Assembly (NCBI GenBank): GCA_902800795.1
Contig: CADCFQ010000006.1
Coordinates: 36,032-100,031 of the forward strand
Source: an uncultured Ruminococcus sp.
GTDB taxonomy: Bacteria > Bacillota > Clostridia > Oscillospirales > Ruminococcaceae
Length of the DNA: 64,000 nucleotides
Direction: 5' to 3'
The position numbers and the translations under genes were made by a program. A model generated the notes under the pieces. The model was not told the origin of the DNA, searched no databases, and was given only the letters and a program-made list of their open reading frames with translations. Positions 43,561 through 53,536 of the stretch are shown here, piece after piece (position 1 is the first letter of the stretch; each line of letters starts with the position of its first letter).

Positions 43561-44997
43561 TTAGCCGTCGTCGAACTCGCTTACCAGAGCCGAAACGGTG
43601 TTCTTAGCATCGCCGTAGATCATTACAGTGTTGTCGTTTGTAAAGAGCGGGTTCTCAACACCGGAGAAGCCTGTGCCCTTACCTCTCTTGAGAACGAATA
43701 CTGTTCTTGCCTCAAAAGCGTTTATGATAGGCATACCGTAAAGCGGTGATGTCTCGTCTTCGATAGCCGAAGGATTGACAACGTCGTTCGCACCGATAAC
43801 GATAGCAACGTCAGTGTTGGACATTACAGGGTTCATCTCGTCTGCGGTCTTGAGCTGCTCGTAAGGAACGTTAGCCTCAGCAAGCAGAACGTTCATGTGT
43901 CCGGGCATACGACCTGCAACAGGGTGGATTGCAAAGTTTACCTCTGCGCCGTTTTCCTCAAGCTTGTCGCAAAGCTCCTTGACAGCGTGCTGAGCCTGAG
44001 CAACAGCCATACCGTAGCCGGGGATGAATACTACCGAGCTTGCAGCCTCAAGAATGAGGTAAGCGTCCTCAACGGACATAGACTTGGGTTCTTTCTGCTC
44101 GCCGGCAGCGCCCTTCTTGGAAGGACCGCCGAAGCTTGAGAACAGCAGAGCGGTGAGCTTTCTGTTCATAGCCTTGCACATGATGAGTGTAAGGATAAGA
44201 CCCGAAGTACCTACCAGACATCCGGAAACGACCAGAACGGAGTTGGAGATCGAAAGACCTGCAAAAGCTGCTGCCAGACCGGAGAAGGCATTGAGCAGCG
44301 AGATGATAACAGGCATATCTCCGCCGCCGATAGCGATGACCATTGTGAAGCCCAGGATGAGGTAAGCAGCGGTAACGATGATGATACCGATCTTGCCGAC
44401 ATCAGTGCTTACAACATCAGCTATGCTAAGGGTGTAGAGAACTACACCAGCAAGGCCGCCGATAGCGAGGATAGCGTTGATAACGTTCTTTCCGGGGATA
44501 TTGATATTCTTCTTGAACATCTTTCCGGAAAGCTTGCCCCAAGCAACGATCGAGCCTGTGAATGCTATCGCACCGATAGCGATAGTAAGGCCCAGAGCTG
44601 CGGACGAGAACTCGTTGATGCTCTTATCAGTCATAAACTGTGTGAGAGCCACCAGCAGGGAAGACAGACCGCCGAAACCGTTGAACAGAGCAACCAGCTG
44701 AGGCATTCCGGTCATCTCGACCTTCTTTGCCCATACGGCACCGATAACAGAGCCGAGAGCGATAGCGCAGAGCGACCATATGTATGCGTTTTTCATAACA
44801 CCCTCGGTGAGAGTGTCGGTAACTTTCTTTTCAAGCAGAACGGTAACAACTGCGATGAGCATACCGACTGAAGACATCAGGTTACCTTTTCTTGCGGTGT
44901 CTGCCTTACCCAGCAGCTTGATGCCTCTGATAAAAAGCACCGCAGAGATCATATAAAGTATCGTTGTGAGGACAACGCTTACATCAGACCAATTCAC
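43561..44997 (-). CDS. pntB: NAD(P) transhydrogenase subunit beta
   Basis: A 478-residue membrane protein. The N-terminal two thirds hold about nine transmembrane helices. The C-terminal NADP(H)-binding domain III has VVFIPGYGMAVAQAQHAV, HPVAGRMPGHMNVLLAEA and IVIGANDVVNPSA, all diagnostic. With PntAA and PntAB it couples hydride transfer from NADH to NADP+ to the proton gradient. It overlaps pntAB by 4 bp, so the three genes form one minus-strand operon. Confidence 0.94.
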   Translation of the reverse strand: MNWSDVSVVLTTILYMISAVLFIRGIKLLGKADTARKGNLMSSVGMLIAVVTVLLEKKVTDTLTEGVMKNAYIWSLCAIALGSVIGAVWAKKVEMTGMPQLVALFNGFGGLSSLLVALTQFMTDKSINEFSSAALGLTIAIGAIAFTGSIVAWGKLSGKMFKKNINIPGKNVINAILAIGGLAGVVLYTLSIADVVSTDVGKIGIIIVTAAYLILGFTMVIAIGGGDMPVIISLLNAFSGLAAAFAGLSISNSVLVVSGCLVGTSGLILTLIMCKAMNRKLTALLFSSFGGPSKKGAAGEQKEPKSMSVEDAYLILEAASSVVFIPGYGMAVAQAQHAVKELCDKLEENGAEVNFAIHPVAGRMPGHMNVLLAEANVPYEQLKTADEMNPVMSNTDVAIVIGANDVVNPSAIEDETSPLYGMPIINAFEARTVFVLKRGKGTGFSGVENPLFTNDNTVMIYGDAKNTVSALVSEFDDG

Positions 44998-45302
44998 TTC
45001 TTGTTGTCCCCCTTCTTCTTAAACATTCCAAGCATCCTGTCTGTAACAAGATAACCGCCCACAACGTTGATAGTTGCAAGCACGATAGCGACAAAGCCGC
45101 AGATATTGCTGAGCATTCCCTCTGTGTGGAGCGCTACAGCTGTTGCGGAAATCGCACCGACTATTGTGATGCCCGAGATAGCATTTGTACCCGACATAAG
45201 CGGAGTGTGGAGCTGTGAAGGAACCTTTGAAATCAGCTCGACGCCCAGAAAGCCTGCGATAACAAATACAAAAACGAGCAGAAGTATCTCTCCGATAGCC
45301 AT
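44994..45302 (-). CDS. pntAB: NAD(P) transhydrogenase subunit alpha, membrane part
   Basis: A 102-residue protein with three hydrophobic helices. LISKVPSQLHTPLMSGTNAISGITIVGA is the conserved block of the alpha-subunit membrane domain. In this organism the alpha chain is split into two genes, as in many bacteria. It overlaps pntB and follows pntAA by 24 bp. Confidence 0.93.
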   Translation of the reverse strand: MAIGEILLLVFVFVIAGFLGVELISKVPSQLHTPLMSGTNAISGITIVGAISATAVALHTEGMLSNICGFVAIVLATINVVGGYLVTDRMLGMFKKKGDNKK

Positions 45303-45326
45303 ATTATTCTTCTCCTCTCTTCTTTA

Positions 45327-46448
45327 TCACTTGAATCTCTCGTGGATGATCTCGCCGTCTTTGGTAAGCAGACAGCCCTTCATGATCTCGTCTTCAAGTC
45401 TTGTCTCAAATTCCTTAGTCTCCTTATTATAGAAGTGTGTAAGGAAAGCGGTAAAGTTGCCCGAAAGCATCTTGGATGCATCATAGGGGACCTGTCTCTC
45501 GAGAAGATCGCCCGACATGATGGTAACGCCGTTTTCGGTAACAACATTTTCAAACAGCTTCGATCCCTCGACGTTTCCGCCGGTGGAAACAGCCATATCC
45601 ACAACAACAGCGCCCGGCTTCATGCGGTCGAGCACGTCCTTCTTTATAAGGACAGGTGCCTTTCTTCCGAATACCTTAGCTGTGGTGATAACGATATCCG
45701 ATCTCTCGCATACCTTTGCCTGGGCTTCCTGCTGCTTTGCTATCTGCTCGGGAGTCAGCTCCTTGGCATAGCCCTGATCGGTCTGGCCCATTTCGCCCAG
45801 GTCGATCTTGACAAAGCTTGCGCCCAGAGACTTGACCTGCTCCTCAACGACAGGTCTTGTGTCAAATGCGTCAACTCTTGCGCCCAGACGCTTAGCAGTA
45901 GCTATAGCCTGGAGTCCGGCAACGCCGACACCGATAATGAACACTCTTGCAGGCTGGATAGTTCCCGAAGGTGTTACCATCATAGGAAGTATCTTCGGCA
46001 GCTTTGCAGCCGCATTGATAACAGCGGTATAACCGGCCAGTGAAGTCTGTGAGGACTGAACGTCCATCTTCTGTGCGAGTGTTGTTCTCGGGATCATCTC
46101 GAGAGATACAGCAGCAAGGCCAGCCTTTGCCATTTTCTCAAGAAGCTCCTTCTCGTTGAAGGGATCAAGGTAGCTCAAGTGCATAGTGCCGCTCTCGATA
46201 CCCTCGATGCTTTCGGGCTTCATTATCCTCAGCACTATCTCGCTGCCCTTATAGCCCTCTTCATTTGTAGAGACGATCTTTGCCCCTGCCTTTTCATAGG
46301 CTTCATCCGAAAAGCCGCTCTTAACTCCTGTTCCGCTGACAACAGTGATCTCAAAGCCCATGCTTATGAGCCTTTTGACGTCATCGGGTATAAGAGCAGT
46401 TCGGGTCTCTAAAGGGTCGGTCTCTTTACAGACAAGTATTTTTTTCAT
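45327..46448 (-). CDS. pntAA: NAD(P) transhydrogenase subunit alpha, NAD-binding part
   Basis: A 373-residue soluble subunit with an alanine dehydrogenase/PNT fold. The NAD-binding loop VFIIGVGVAGLQAIATAKRLGARV sits near residue 170, and QKMDVQSSQTSLAGYTAV and DMAVSTGGNVEG are family blocks. It binds NAD(H) and donates hydride to PntB. It is the first gene of the pnt operon, with AAGGAGTAGAAAG before its ATG. Confidence 0.93.
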   Translation of the reverse strand: MKKILVCKETDPLETRTALIPDDVKRLISMGFEITVVSGTGVKSGFSDEAYEKAGAKIVSTNEEGYKGSEIVLRIMKPESIEGIESGTMHLSYLDPFNEKELLEKMAKAGLAAVSLEMIPRTTLAQKMDVQSSQTSLAGYTAVINAAAKLPKILPMMVTPSGTIQPARVFIIGVGVAGLQAIATAKRLGARVDAFDTRPVVEEQVKSLGASFVKIDLGEMGQTDQGYAKELTPEQIAKQQEAQAKVCERSDIVITTAKVFGRKAPVLIKKDVLDRMKPGAVVVDMAVSTGGNVEGSKLFENVVTENGVTIMSGDLLERQVPYDASKMLSGNFTAFLTHFYNKETKEFETRLEDEIMKGCLLTKDGEIIHERFK

Positions 46449-46535
46449 CTTTCTACTCCTTACATTGTATTATTCACAGAAAAAGCACAGACAGTTCATC
46501 TAAGCGCCGATTTCAGCAAATTCATTATTAACACA

Positions 46536-46570
46536 GCAGTACCGTACACAATAAATCGGTACGGTACTGC
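46536..46570 (-). terminator. Hairpin between gdhA and the pnt operon
   Basis: GCAGTACCGTAC and GTACGGTACTGC form a perfect 12-bp stem over an 11-nt loop. It lies downstream of gdhA on the minus strand and upstream of pntAA, so it is probably the gdhA terminator, although the following T-run is weak. Confidence 0.6.
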
Positions 46571-46633
46571 CATGTGTTATGTAAATTTTAGTCGTATACT
46601 CCGGTGCTGTCAGAACACCGTAAGCAATATTTC

Positions 46634-47983
<1,350 letters not shown>

Positions 47984-48161
47984 TTAAAATTACGCTCACA
48001 TAAAAATCATACCGCAAAACAGATATGCAAGTCAATGTAAGCGATCCGTTAAATTTCCGACAATCATCCGATAATAAAGCGACCCGACAAAACGCAGTAT
48101 CAAAGATACATTTGTGAGCGTATTCATTATTATTTATGCGCTTTGTCGGGTTATCGGCAGA

Positions 48162-48929
48162 TCATCTTTTTACCTGTGACGGGAGCTCGCCTGTCATGCG
48201 TTTGAACACCTTTGAAAAGTAGTCTGCCGAAGCATATCCGAGTATGTCGCTGACCTCGTTGACCTTATAGTGTCCCGAGGAGAGCAGCATCCTGGCGTAG
48301 TCTATGGACAGGCTCTTGTAGAACTTTCCGAAGGACACCCCTGTGCGGCTCTTGAAGCAGCGGCTGAAATAGTCGGTGTTAAGACCGAAGAAATCCGATG
48401 CTGCCTCTACCGAGAGAGCGGAACCCTGTGCGTCGATCAGCAAATCCCTGAGCCTTTGCCTGAAAGGATCGCTGCCGGATTTTTCCGGTATCTTTGCCAG
48501 AGCCGACTCCATAGCCTTGAGGTATTCCTCGTTCATTATCTTGCGGCCTATCTCCTGGGCGACCCTGTAAAGAGAAGCTCTTATGTCCTCCTCCATGATG
48601 GGCTCGGTAAGATAGTCCACAGCACCCAGCAAAAAGCATTCTCTCATATCCTTGGGATAATCGACTTTGCTTATCACCACGGTGGGGATGTTTGCGCCCA
48701 GCTTCTGCAGGCGCTTCAAAAGGTTCACCGCAATAACGGCGGTCGGGCGGTTGATACAGAGGAACATATCGTAGTCTCTGTTCACAGCCGCCGTGGCAGC
48801 TTTGTTAAGGTCGGATGTATGAGCCGATATCTCGTATCCGCACTCGGCAAAAACAGCCATGCTGCGGTAATGTGGGATATCGAAATTCATATTGTCGACC
48901 ACCAGTACCTGATATTTCAACTGTATCAC
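48162..48929 (-). CDS. AraC-type regulator with a degenerate receiver domain
   Basis: A 255-residue regulator. Residues 1-125 have a response-regulator fold: YQVLVVDNMNF at the start, VVISKVDYPKDM and FLLGAVDYLTEPI later. The phosphoacceptor position reads YDMFLCINRPT without the expected Asp, and the usual Lys of the 'T-K-P' motif is Glu (TEP). It is probably not phosphorylated. Residues 150-255 form an AraC DNA-binding domain with two helix-turn-helix units (AASDFFGLNTDYFSRCFK and VSDILGYASADYFSKVFKRMTG). It lies between gdhA and purF and may control either or both. Confidence 0.85.
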   Translation of the reverse strand: MIQLKYQVLVVDNMNFDIPHYRSMAVFAECGYEISAHTSDLNKAATAAVNRDYDMFLCINRPTAVIAVNLLKRLQKLGANIPTVVISKVDYPKDMRECFLLGAVDYLTEPIMEEDIRASLYRVAQEIGRKIMNEEYLKAMESALAKIPEKSGSDPFRQRLRDLLIDAQGSALSVEAASDFFGLNTDYFSRCFKSRTGVSFGKFYKSLSIDYARMLLSSGHYKVNEVSDILGYASADYFSKVFKRMTGELPSQVKR

Positions 48930-48948
48930 CTCCGCCTCAAAAAAGCAT

Positions 48949-48988
48949 AATGGGGCTGTCTTACTTTTTCAAGTAAAACAGCCCCATT
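48949..48988. terminator. Bidirectional hairpin between purF and the AraC regulator
   Basis: AATGGGGCTGT pairs perfectly with ACAGCCCCATT over an 18-nt centre that itself holds CTTAC/GTAA. It lies just upstream of the regulator start on the minus strand and could attenuate read-through from purF. Confidence 0.5.
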
Positions 48989-49047
48989 GCCTGTTAAAAA
49001 CTTACCATAACAGGTACGTAAAGTCAATGAATTAAATATGAATAAAA

Positions 49048-49084
49048 AACCGACCTACGATTTTACACGGGTAAAAAGTCGGTT
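49048..49084 (-). terminator. Terminator of purF
   Basis: AACCGAC and GTCGGTT form a 7-bp stem starting 12 bp after the purF stop, with a T-run on the minus strand (GGTTTTTTATT). Confidence 0.6.
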
Positions 49085-49095
49085 ATTTAATGGAT

Positions 49096-50523
49096 TTATG
49101 TCGATTTCTCCTCGGAAATTTTCATTTCATACCTGTCTTTTATGGCTCCGTGCTCCACATTAGTCGGATAATCACCTAAAAAGCAGGCGTCACAATAATC
49201 GCTGCTGTCGATAAGCTCGCAGAGCCTGTCAGCCGGAAGATATCCGAGGCTGTCTGCGCCCATTATCTCTGCGATCTGCTCGGGTGTGTGGTGGTTCGCT
49301 ATCAGGCAGTCCTCCGAGTCGATATCCGTGCCGTAATAGCAGGGATGCAGGAAGGGCGGTGCCGAAACACGGAAGTGGATCTCCGTGGCTCCTGCCTCAC
49401 GCAGGATAGAAACGATCCTTGCTCCTGTGGTCCCCCTGACTATGGAGTCGTCCACCAGGACTACCCTTTTGCCCTTTACTGTCGAGCTGACAGCGGAGAG
49501 CTTTATCCTTACCTTGTCTGTACGCTCCGACTGGCCTGGCGAGATAAAGGTGCGGCCGATGTATTTGTTCTTTATAAGACCTATACCGTAGGGTATGCCG
49601 GACTCCTGTGAGAAGCCAAGCGCAGCATCCAGACCCGAGTCGGGGACGCCGATAACGATGTCCGCATCAACAGGACAGCTCTTTGCAAGGATGTGGCCTG
49701 CCCTGAGCCTCGCTTCGTGAACGGACACGCCGTCTATCACCGAGTCAGGACGGGCAAAGTAGATATACTCAAAAATGCAGGTGTGCTTTTTCTTCAGCCC
49801 GCAGTGCTCCGTCATCGATTGGACACCGGCCTTTGAGAACACGAGCATCTCGCCGGGTTTGATATCCCTTATGAACTTTGCTCCCACAGCGGAAAGAGCA
49901 CAGCTCTCGGAAGCGACAACATAGGTGCCGTCTTCTGTCTCGCCGTAGCAAAGCGGGCGGAAGCCGAAGGGGTCACGGGCAGCGATGAGCTTTGTGGGGG
50001 ACATAACGATCAGAGAGTATGCGCCCTCGATAGTGTCCATAGTCCTGCGGACAGCCTCCTCGATAGAGCCGCAGCGAAGTCTTTCTTTTGTGATGACATA
50101 GGCTATGGTCTCGGTGTCAGAGGTGGTGTGGAAGATAGCGCCGGAAAGCTCCAGGTCCGTTCTCAGCTTTGCTGCATTGGAAAGGTTTCCGTTATGGGCA
50201 AGAGCCATACGGCCTTTCTGATGATTTACAACTATCGGCTGACAATTTCGTCTTTCGTTTCCTCCTGTGGTGGAGTATCTGGTGTGGCCGACTGCGATGT
50301 TTCCCTGGGGCAGGGAAGAAAGCGTCAGCGGATCAAAAACATCGGCAACAAGGCCGATATCCCTGTGCGCTTTCAGCACTCCGTCCTCACAGACAGCTAT
50401 GCCGCAGCCCTCCTGGCCCCTGTGCTGAAGGGCAAAAAGCCCGTAATAGACTATTTCGGCAAGATGCGCTTTCTTTGGCGACCAGATACCGAAAACTCCG
50501 CATTCTTCATGGATCCCGCTCAT
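49096..50523 (-). CDS. purF: Amidophosphoribosyltransferase
   Basis: A 475-residue enzyme that makes phosphoribosylamine from PRPP and glutamine, the first step of purine synthesis. The N-terminus MSGIHEECGVFGIW has a short propeptide that must be removed to expose the nucleophile Cys8. The glutaminase site has HRGQEGCGIA and GHTRYSTTG. The PRPP loop VVLVDDSIVRGTTGARIV lies near residue 355. Cysteines near 250 and 385-445 suggest the iron-sulfur cluster of the B. subtilis-type enzyme. An attenuator-like hairpin lies in its leader. Confidence 0.95.
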   Translation of the reverse strand: MSGIHEECGVFGIWSPKKAHLAEIVYYGLFALQHRGQEGCGIAVCEDGVLKAHRDIGLVADVFDPLTLSSLPQGNIAVGHTRYSTTGGNERRNCQPIVVNHQKGRMALAHNGNLSNAAKLRTDLELSGAIFHTTSDTETIAYVITKERLRCGSIEEAVRRTMDTIEGAYSLIVMSPTKLIAARDPFGFRPLCYGETEDGTYVVASESCALSAVGAKFIRDIKPGEMLVFSKAGVQSMTEHCGLKKKHTCIFEYIYFARPDSVIDGVSVHEARLRAGHILAKSCPVDADIVIGVPDSGLDAALGFSQESGIPYGIGLIKNKYIGRTFISPGQSERTDKVRIKLSAVSSTVKGKRVVLVDDSIVRGTTGARIVSILREAGATEIHFRVSAPPFLHPCYYGTDIDSEDCLIANHHTPEQIAEIMGADSLGYLPADRLCELIDSSDYCDACFLGDYPTNVEHGAIKDRYEMKISEEKST

Positions 50524-50539
50524 AATAATCCTCCTCGGA

Positions 50540-50588
50540 AAAATAAAAAAACGTCCGCCAAGGGTCAGTACCCTTTCTGAGCGAACGT
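50540..50588 (-). terminator. Attenuator-like hairpin in the purF leader
   Basis: On the minus strand ACGTTCGC pairs with GCGGACGT (one G-U), enclosing AAAGGGT/ACCCTT, and is followed by seven T residues. It lies between the purF promoter and its AGGAGG ribosome site. Read-through must occur for purF to be made, so regulation by termination is likely. Confidence 0.7.
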
Positions 50589-50613
50589 CATTGTCACCTG
50601 TATTTATACTTCT

Positions 50614-50642
50614 ATTTTATATCAAGAAAAGTCGCTTGTCAA
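50614..50642 (-). promoter_or_regulatory. Promoter of purF
   Basis: TTGACA (minus strand, 50637-50642) and TAAAAT (50614-50619) with a 17-bp spacer, 91 bp upstream of the start codon. Confidence 0.8.
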
Positions 50643-50733
50643 TGGGTTTTTCGTTCTTTGTTATCCTTGAACAAAGATTTTTCGCAGAAAGCTGACTTTA
50701 GCTGTTTAAAATCACAAAATTGAAAAAACGCAC

Positions 50734-50762
50734 TTGACAAACGCACCGGCGTGGTGTATACT
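50734..50762 (+). promoter_or_regulatory. Promoter of amt
   Basis: Consensus TTGACA (50734-50739) and TATACT (50757-50762) with a 17-bp spacer. The start codon is about 147 bp downstream, leaving a structured leader. Confidence 0.85.
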
Positions 50763-50781
50763 GAGCTTGCAAACAGCAAAG

Positions 50782-50820
50782 GAGCTGACGGTCGTGAAGA
50801 CTGTCGGCTCTTTCTTGTTT
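50782..50820 (+). terminator. First hairpin of the amt leader
   Basis: GAGCTGACGGTC pairs with GACTGTCGGCTC (two G-U pairs) over the loop GTGAA, followed by the T-rich TTTCTTGTTT. It is the first of two terminator-like hairpins before amt. Confidence 0.7.
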
Positions 50821-50850
50821 ACAAGCGCTTGAAATAATATGCTGCACAAT

Positions 50851-50887
50851 GAGGTGTATGAGCAAGGATGCTCGTACACCTCTTTTT
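50851..50887 (+). terminator. Second hairpin of the amt leader
   Basis: GAGGTGTATGAGCA pairs with TGCTCGTACACCTC over the tetraloop AGGA, with one G-U pair, followed by five T residues. It ends 5 bp before the AAAGGGAGG ribosome site, the place for a regulated terminator. Confidence 0.8.
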
Positions 50888-50908
50888 CATTAAAGGGAGG
50901 AATCTTTT

Positions 50909-52723
50909 ATGGATGCAAAAGCAATCGTAGAACAAGTCACACAAGCGACCGATAAAACGGTTTTCGGTGTGTGGTTCATGATAGCTGTCGCACTTGTCTT
51001 CTTTATGCAGGCAGGCTTTGCGATGGTGGAAACAGGATTTACCCGTGCGAAAAACTCGGGTAACATTATTATGAAAAACCTTATGGACTTCTGTATAGGT
51101 ACAGTAATGTTCATACTTATCGGCTTCGGTCTCCTTCTTGGAGAGGACGCTGCAGGGCTCATCGGAAAGCCCGGATTTGATATCTTCACAAGCTACGACA
51201 ATTTCGCCTGGGATCAGTTCGTATTCAACCTTGTCTTCTGCGCAACTACCGCAACTATCGTTTCGGGCGCTATGGCAGAGAGAACAAAGTTCTTATCCTA
51301 TTGTATCTACTCGGGCGTTATCAGCGCACTGATCTACCCCGTCGAGGCTCACTGGATCTGGGGCGGCGGCTGGCTCGCAGATATGGGCTTCCACGATCTT
51401 TCCGGCTCCTGCGCTATACACATGGTCGGCGGTATCTGTGCCCTTATCGGCGCCAAGATCGTCGGACCCCGTATCGGCAAGTTCACCAAGAACAAGGACG
51501 GCGAGATCAAGGTCAACGCTATCCCCGGTCACAACCTCATCATCGGCGCCCTTGGCGTTTTCATCCTCTGGTTCGGCTGGTACGGCTTCAACCCTGCAGC
51601 TGCTTCCGAGGTAGGTCAGCTCGATTCTATCTTCCTGACAACAACGGTCGCTCCTGCGGTCGCAACAGTAACAACAATGATATTCACATGGATAAAGTAC
51701 GGCAAGCCTGATGTTTCGATGTGTCTCAACGCATCCCTCGCAGGTCTCGTAGGAATCACCGCAGGCTGTGACGTTCTTGACTGCGCAGGTTCTATCGCAG
51801 TAGGCGTTGTATCCGGTTTCCTGGTATGCTTCGGTGTCTGGTTCCTGGATTACAAGCTCCACATCGACGACCCCGTTGGTGCAGTAGCAGTTCACATGAT
51901 GAACGGTATCTGGGGAACTATCGCAGTTGGTCTTTTCGCAACAAAGTCTGCTCCCGGATATGCTATCCAGCTTGAGGCAGGCGGGATAAAGGGCGAAGGC
52001 CTTTGCTACGGCGGCGGCTTCGAGCAGCTCGGTATCCAGCTCCTCGGTTTTGCATCAGTAGCAGCTTTCTCGGCACTTGCTATAACAATCACATTCCTTA
52101 TCATAAAGAACACAATAGGCCTCAGAGCTTCCGAACAGGAAGAGGTCATCGGTCTGGATATCACAGAGCACGGCCTCGTATCCTCTTATGCTGACTTCGC
52201 TCCTTCTATGAACGATGCGTCTATGTACGGCTACACAAAGGACGATGCAAAGAGCGTCAAGAAGGTCGGCGTGGATGTGCCTCCTGTATCTGTAGAGAAG
52301 GCAGTCGAGGTAGAGAGCTATGTAGCTCCTACACCGGGAAGCCAGCCCAAGATGACAAAGATCGTTGTCGTATTCAAGGAGCAGAAGCTCCAGGATTTCA
52401 TCCAGGCAATGGAAGCTATCGACGTAACAGGTATCACGATCACTCACGTTCTCGGCTGCGGAATGCAGAACGGTCAGCGCCACTACTACAGAGGTACTAC
52501 CATCGAGATGAACCTGCTGCCTAAGGTAAAGGCAGAGATCGTTGTTTGTGCAGTTCCTGTAAACACAGTGGTCGATGCTGCACGCTCGGCTCTCTATACC
52601 GGACACTACGGCGACGGCAAACTGTTCATCTATCCGATAGAGAACGTTGTAAAGGTCCGTACAGGCGAGCAGGGCTACGATGCGCTCCAGAACTACGACG
52701 AGGAAATGGAGCCTGCGACCTGA
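50909..52723 (+). CDS. amt: Ammonium transporter fused to a C-terminal PII domain
   Basis: A 604-residue fusion. Residues 1-410 are the Amt channel with about eleven helices; markers are GFAMVETGFTRAKN, the pore region VSGAMAERTKF, HWIWGGGWL and VAVHMMNGIWGT. A linker of about 70 residues leads to a PII-like domain (about 480-590) starting MTKIVVVFKEQKLQDFIQAM and ending HYGDGKLFIYPIENVVKVRTGE. The T-loop reads YYRGTTIEMNLLPK: the Tyr that is uridylylated in enteric GlnB/GlnK is missing. The PII domain probably gates the channel directly in response to ATP/ADP and 2-oxoglutarate. A strong promoter and two leader hairpins precede it. Confidence 0.92.
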   Translation: MDAKAIVEQVTQATDKTVFGVWFMIAVALVFFMQAGFAMVETGFTRAKNSGNIIMKNLMDFCIGTVMFILIGFGLLLGEDAAGLIGKPGFDIFTSYDNFAWDQFVFNLVFCATTATIVSGAMAERTKFLSYCIYSGVISALIYPVEAHWIWGGGWLADMGFHDLSGSCAIHMVGGICALIGAKIVGPRIGKFTKNKDGEIKVNAIPGHNLIIGALGVFILWFGWYGFNPAAASEVGQLDSIFLTTTVAPAVATVTTMIFTWIKYGKPDVSMCLNASLAGLVGITAGCDVLDCAGSIAVGVVSGFLVCFGVWFLDYKLHIDDPVGAVAVHMMNGIWGTIAVGLFATKSAPGYAIQLEAGGIKGEGLCYGGGFEQLGIQLLGFASVAAFSALAITITFLIIKNTIGLRASEQEEVIGLDITEHGLVSSYADFAPSMNDASMYGYTKDDAKSVKKVGVDVPPVSVEKAVEVESYVAPTPGSQPKMTKIVVVFKEQKLQDFIQAMEAIDVTGITITHVLGCGMQNGQRHYYRGTTIEMNLLPKVKAEIVVCAVPVNTVVDAARSALYTGHYGDGKLFIYPIENVVKVRTGEQGYDALQNYDEEMEPAT

Positions 52724-52760
52724 AAAGTAAACTCATAAAGGTACATATTTTGAAAAACGG

Positions 52761-52806
52761 CGGCAGGGGCCTCGGATGACGGGGCTCCTGCCGCTACGTT
52801 TTTTTG
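52761..52806 (+). terminator. Terminator of amt
   Basis: CGGCAGGGGCC pairs imperfectly with GGGGCTCCTGCCG, followed by TACG and seven or more T residues. Confidence 0.75.
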
Positions 52807-52921
52807 GCTTGGCTGTTCCTTCTTTGCTTGACAAAAGCTGTAAAAAAGAGTAATATGAGATTACAGCAAATATCGGCCGTTTTAAGGTGGCTGATCGGAA
52901 AAGTGACAGGAGGTAAAACCC

Positions 52922-53446
52922 ATGAATGAGCTTTGTATGATAATAAAGGATATGGTAAAACCGAACTTTTTAAATATAAGGACCTCTATCCAGACCTATG
53001 ACAGAGATGCTCTTTGCTGCGGAGCGCCTTGCTGGCGCTGGGCATACCACGCTCTGCATTCTGCGGACAAGTGGTTCATAAACCCCTTCGTTTATGAGGA
53101 ACCGCCTTTTCACCAGGAGGGAATGGACAACCCTGATAACCCCACTTCGGTGGTCCTCTCGGATGAGCAGCTGCTTGAATACCTGGCACAGGTGGAGCAG
53201 AAGACCTATGATTATCTGGATTCGCTCACGGATGATATGCTCTATGAGTGTCCCGAGAACTGTGAATACACAAGGCTGGAGCTTGTGCTAAGGCAGTTTC
53301 GGCACATCTCTTTCCATACAGGTATGCTAAACGGCCAGACGGCCCTAGCCACAGGGCAGTTTCCCATGTGGGTCTCCCAGGCTGACAAATATGTTGACGA
53401 CGGCATTTTCTTCGGAAGATACCGCAAGGGTCAGGTAACAAAATAA
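52922..53446 (+). CDS. DinB-like four-helix protein
   Basis: A 174-residue cytosolic protein. The metal-site histidines of the DinB/YfiT fold appear as AYHALHSADKW (about residue 43) and RQFRHISFHTGML (about 128-140). Family members include thiol transferases and stress proteins; most are uncharacterised. It has an ACAGGAGG ribosome site and stands alone between two terminators. Confidence 0.75.
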   Translation: MNELCMIIKDMVKPNFLNIRTSIQTYDRDALCCGAPCWRWAYHALHSADKWFINPFVYEEPPFHQEGMDNPDNPTSVVLSDEQLLEYLAQVEQKTYDYLDSLTDDMLYECPENCEYTRLELVLRQFRHISFHTGMLNGQTALATGQFPMWVSQADKYVDDGIFFGRYRKGQVTK

Positions 53447-53450
53447 AGCG

Positions 53451-53518
53451 ATCTCTCCTGCGGCTAAGGCTGCGGGAGATTTTTTCGCAAAAAAAGGGAG
53501 CCCCGATATCGGGGCTCC
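53451..53518. terminator. Two back-to-back terminators
   Basis: ATCTCTCCTGC/GCGGGAGAT with a T-run (53451-53485) ends the DinB-like gene. A perfect 22-bp palindrome, GGAGCCCCGAT/ATCGGGGCTCC (53497-53518), follows and probably ends the convergent surface-protein gene. Confidence 0.8.
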
Positions 53519-53536
53519 AAAATGGAAGAATATTTA

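Noticed and set aside
50782..50887. An ANTAR-type dual hairpin before amt
   Set aside because: The position fits, but the loops are 5 and 4 nt and lack the expected A1/G4 hexaloop, so I call only tandem terminators.
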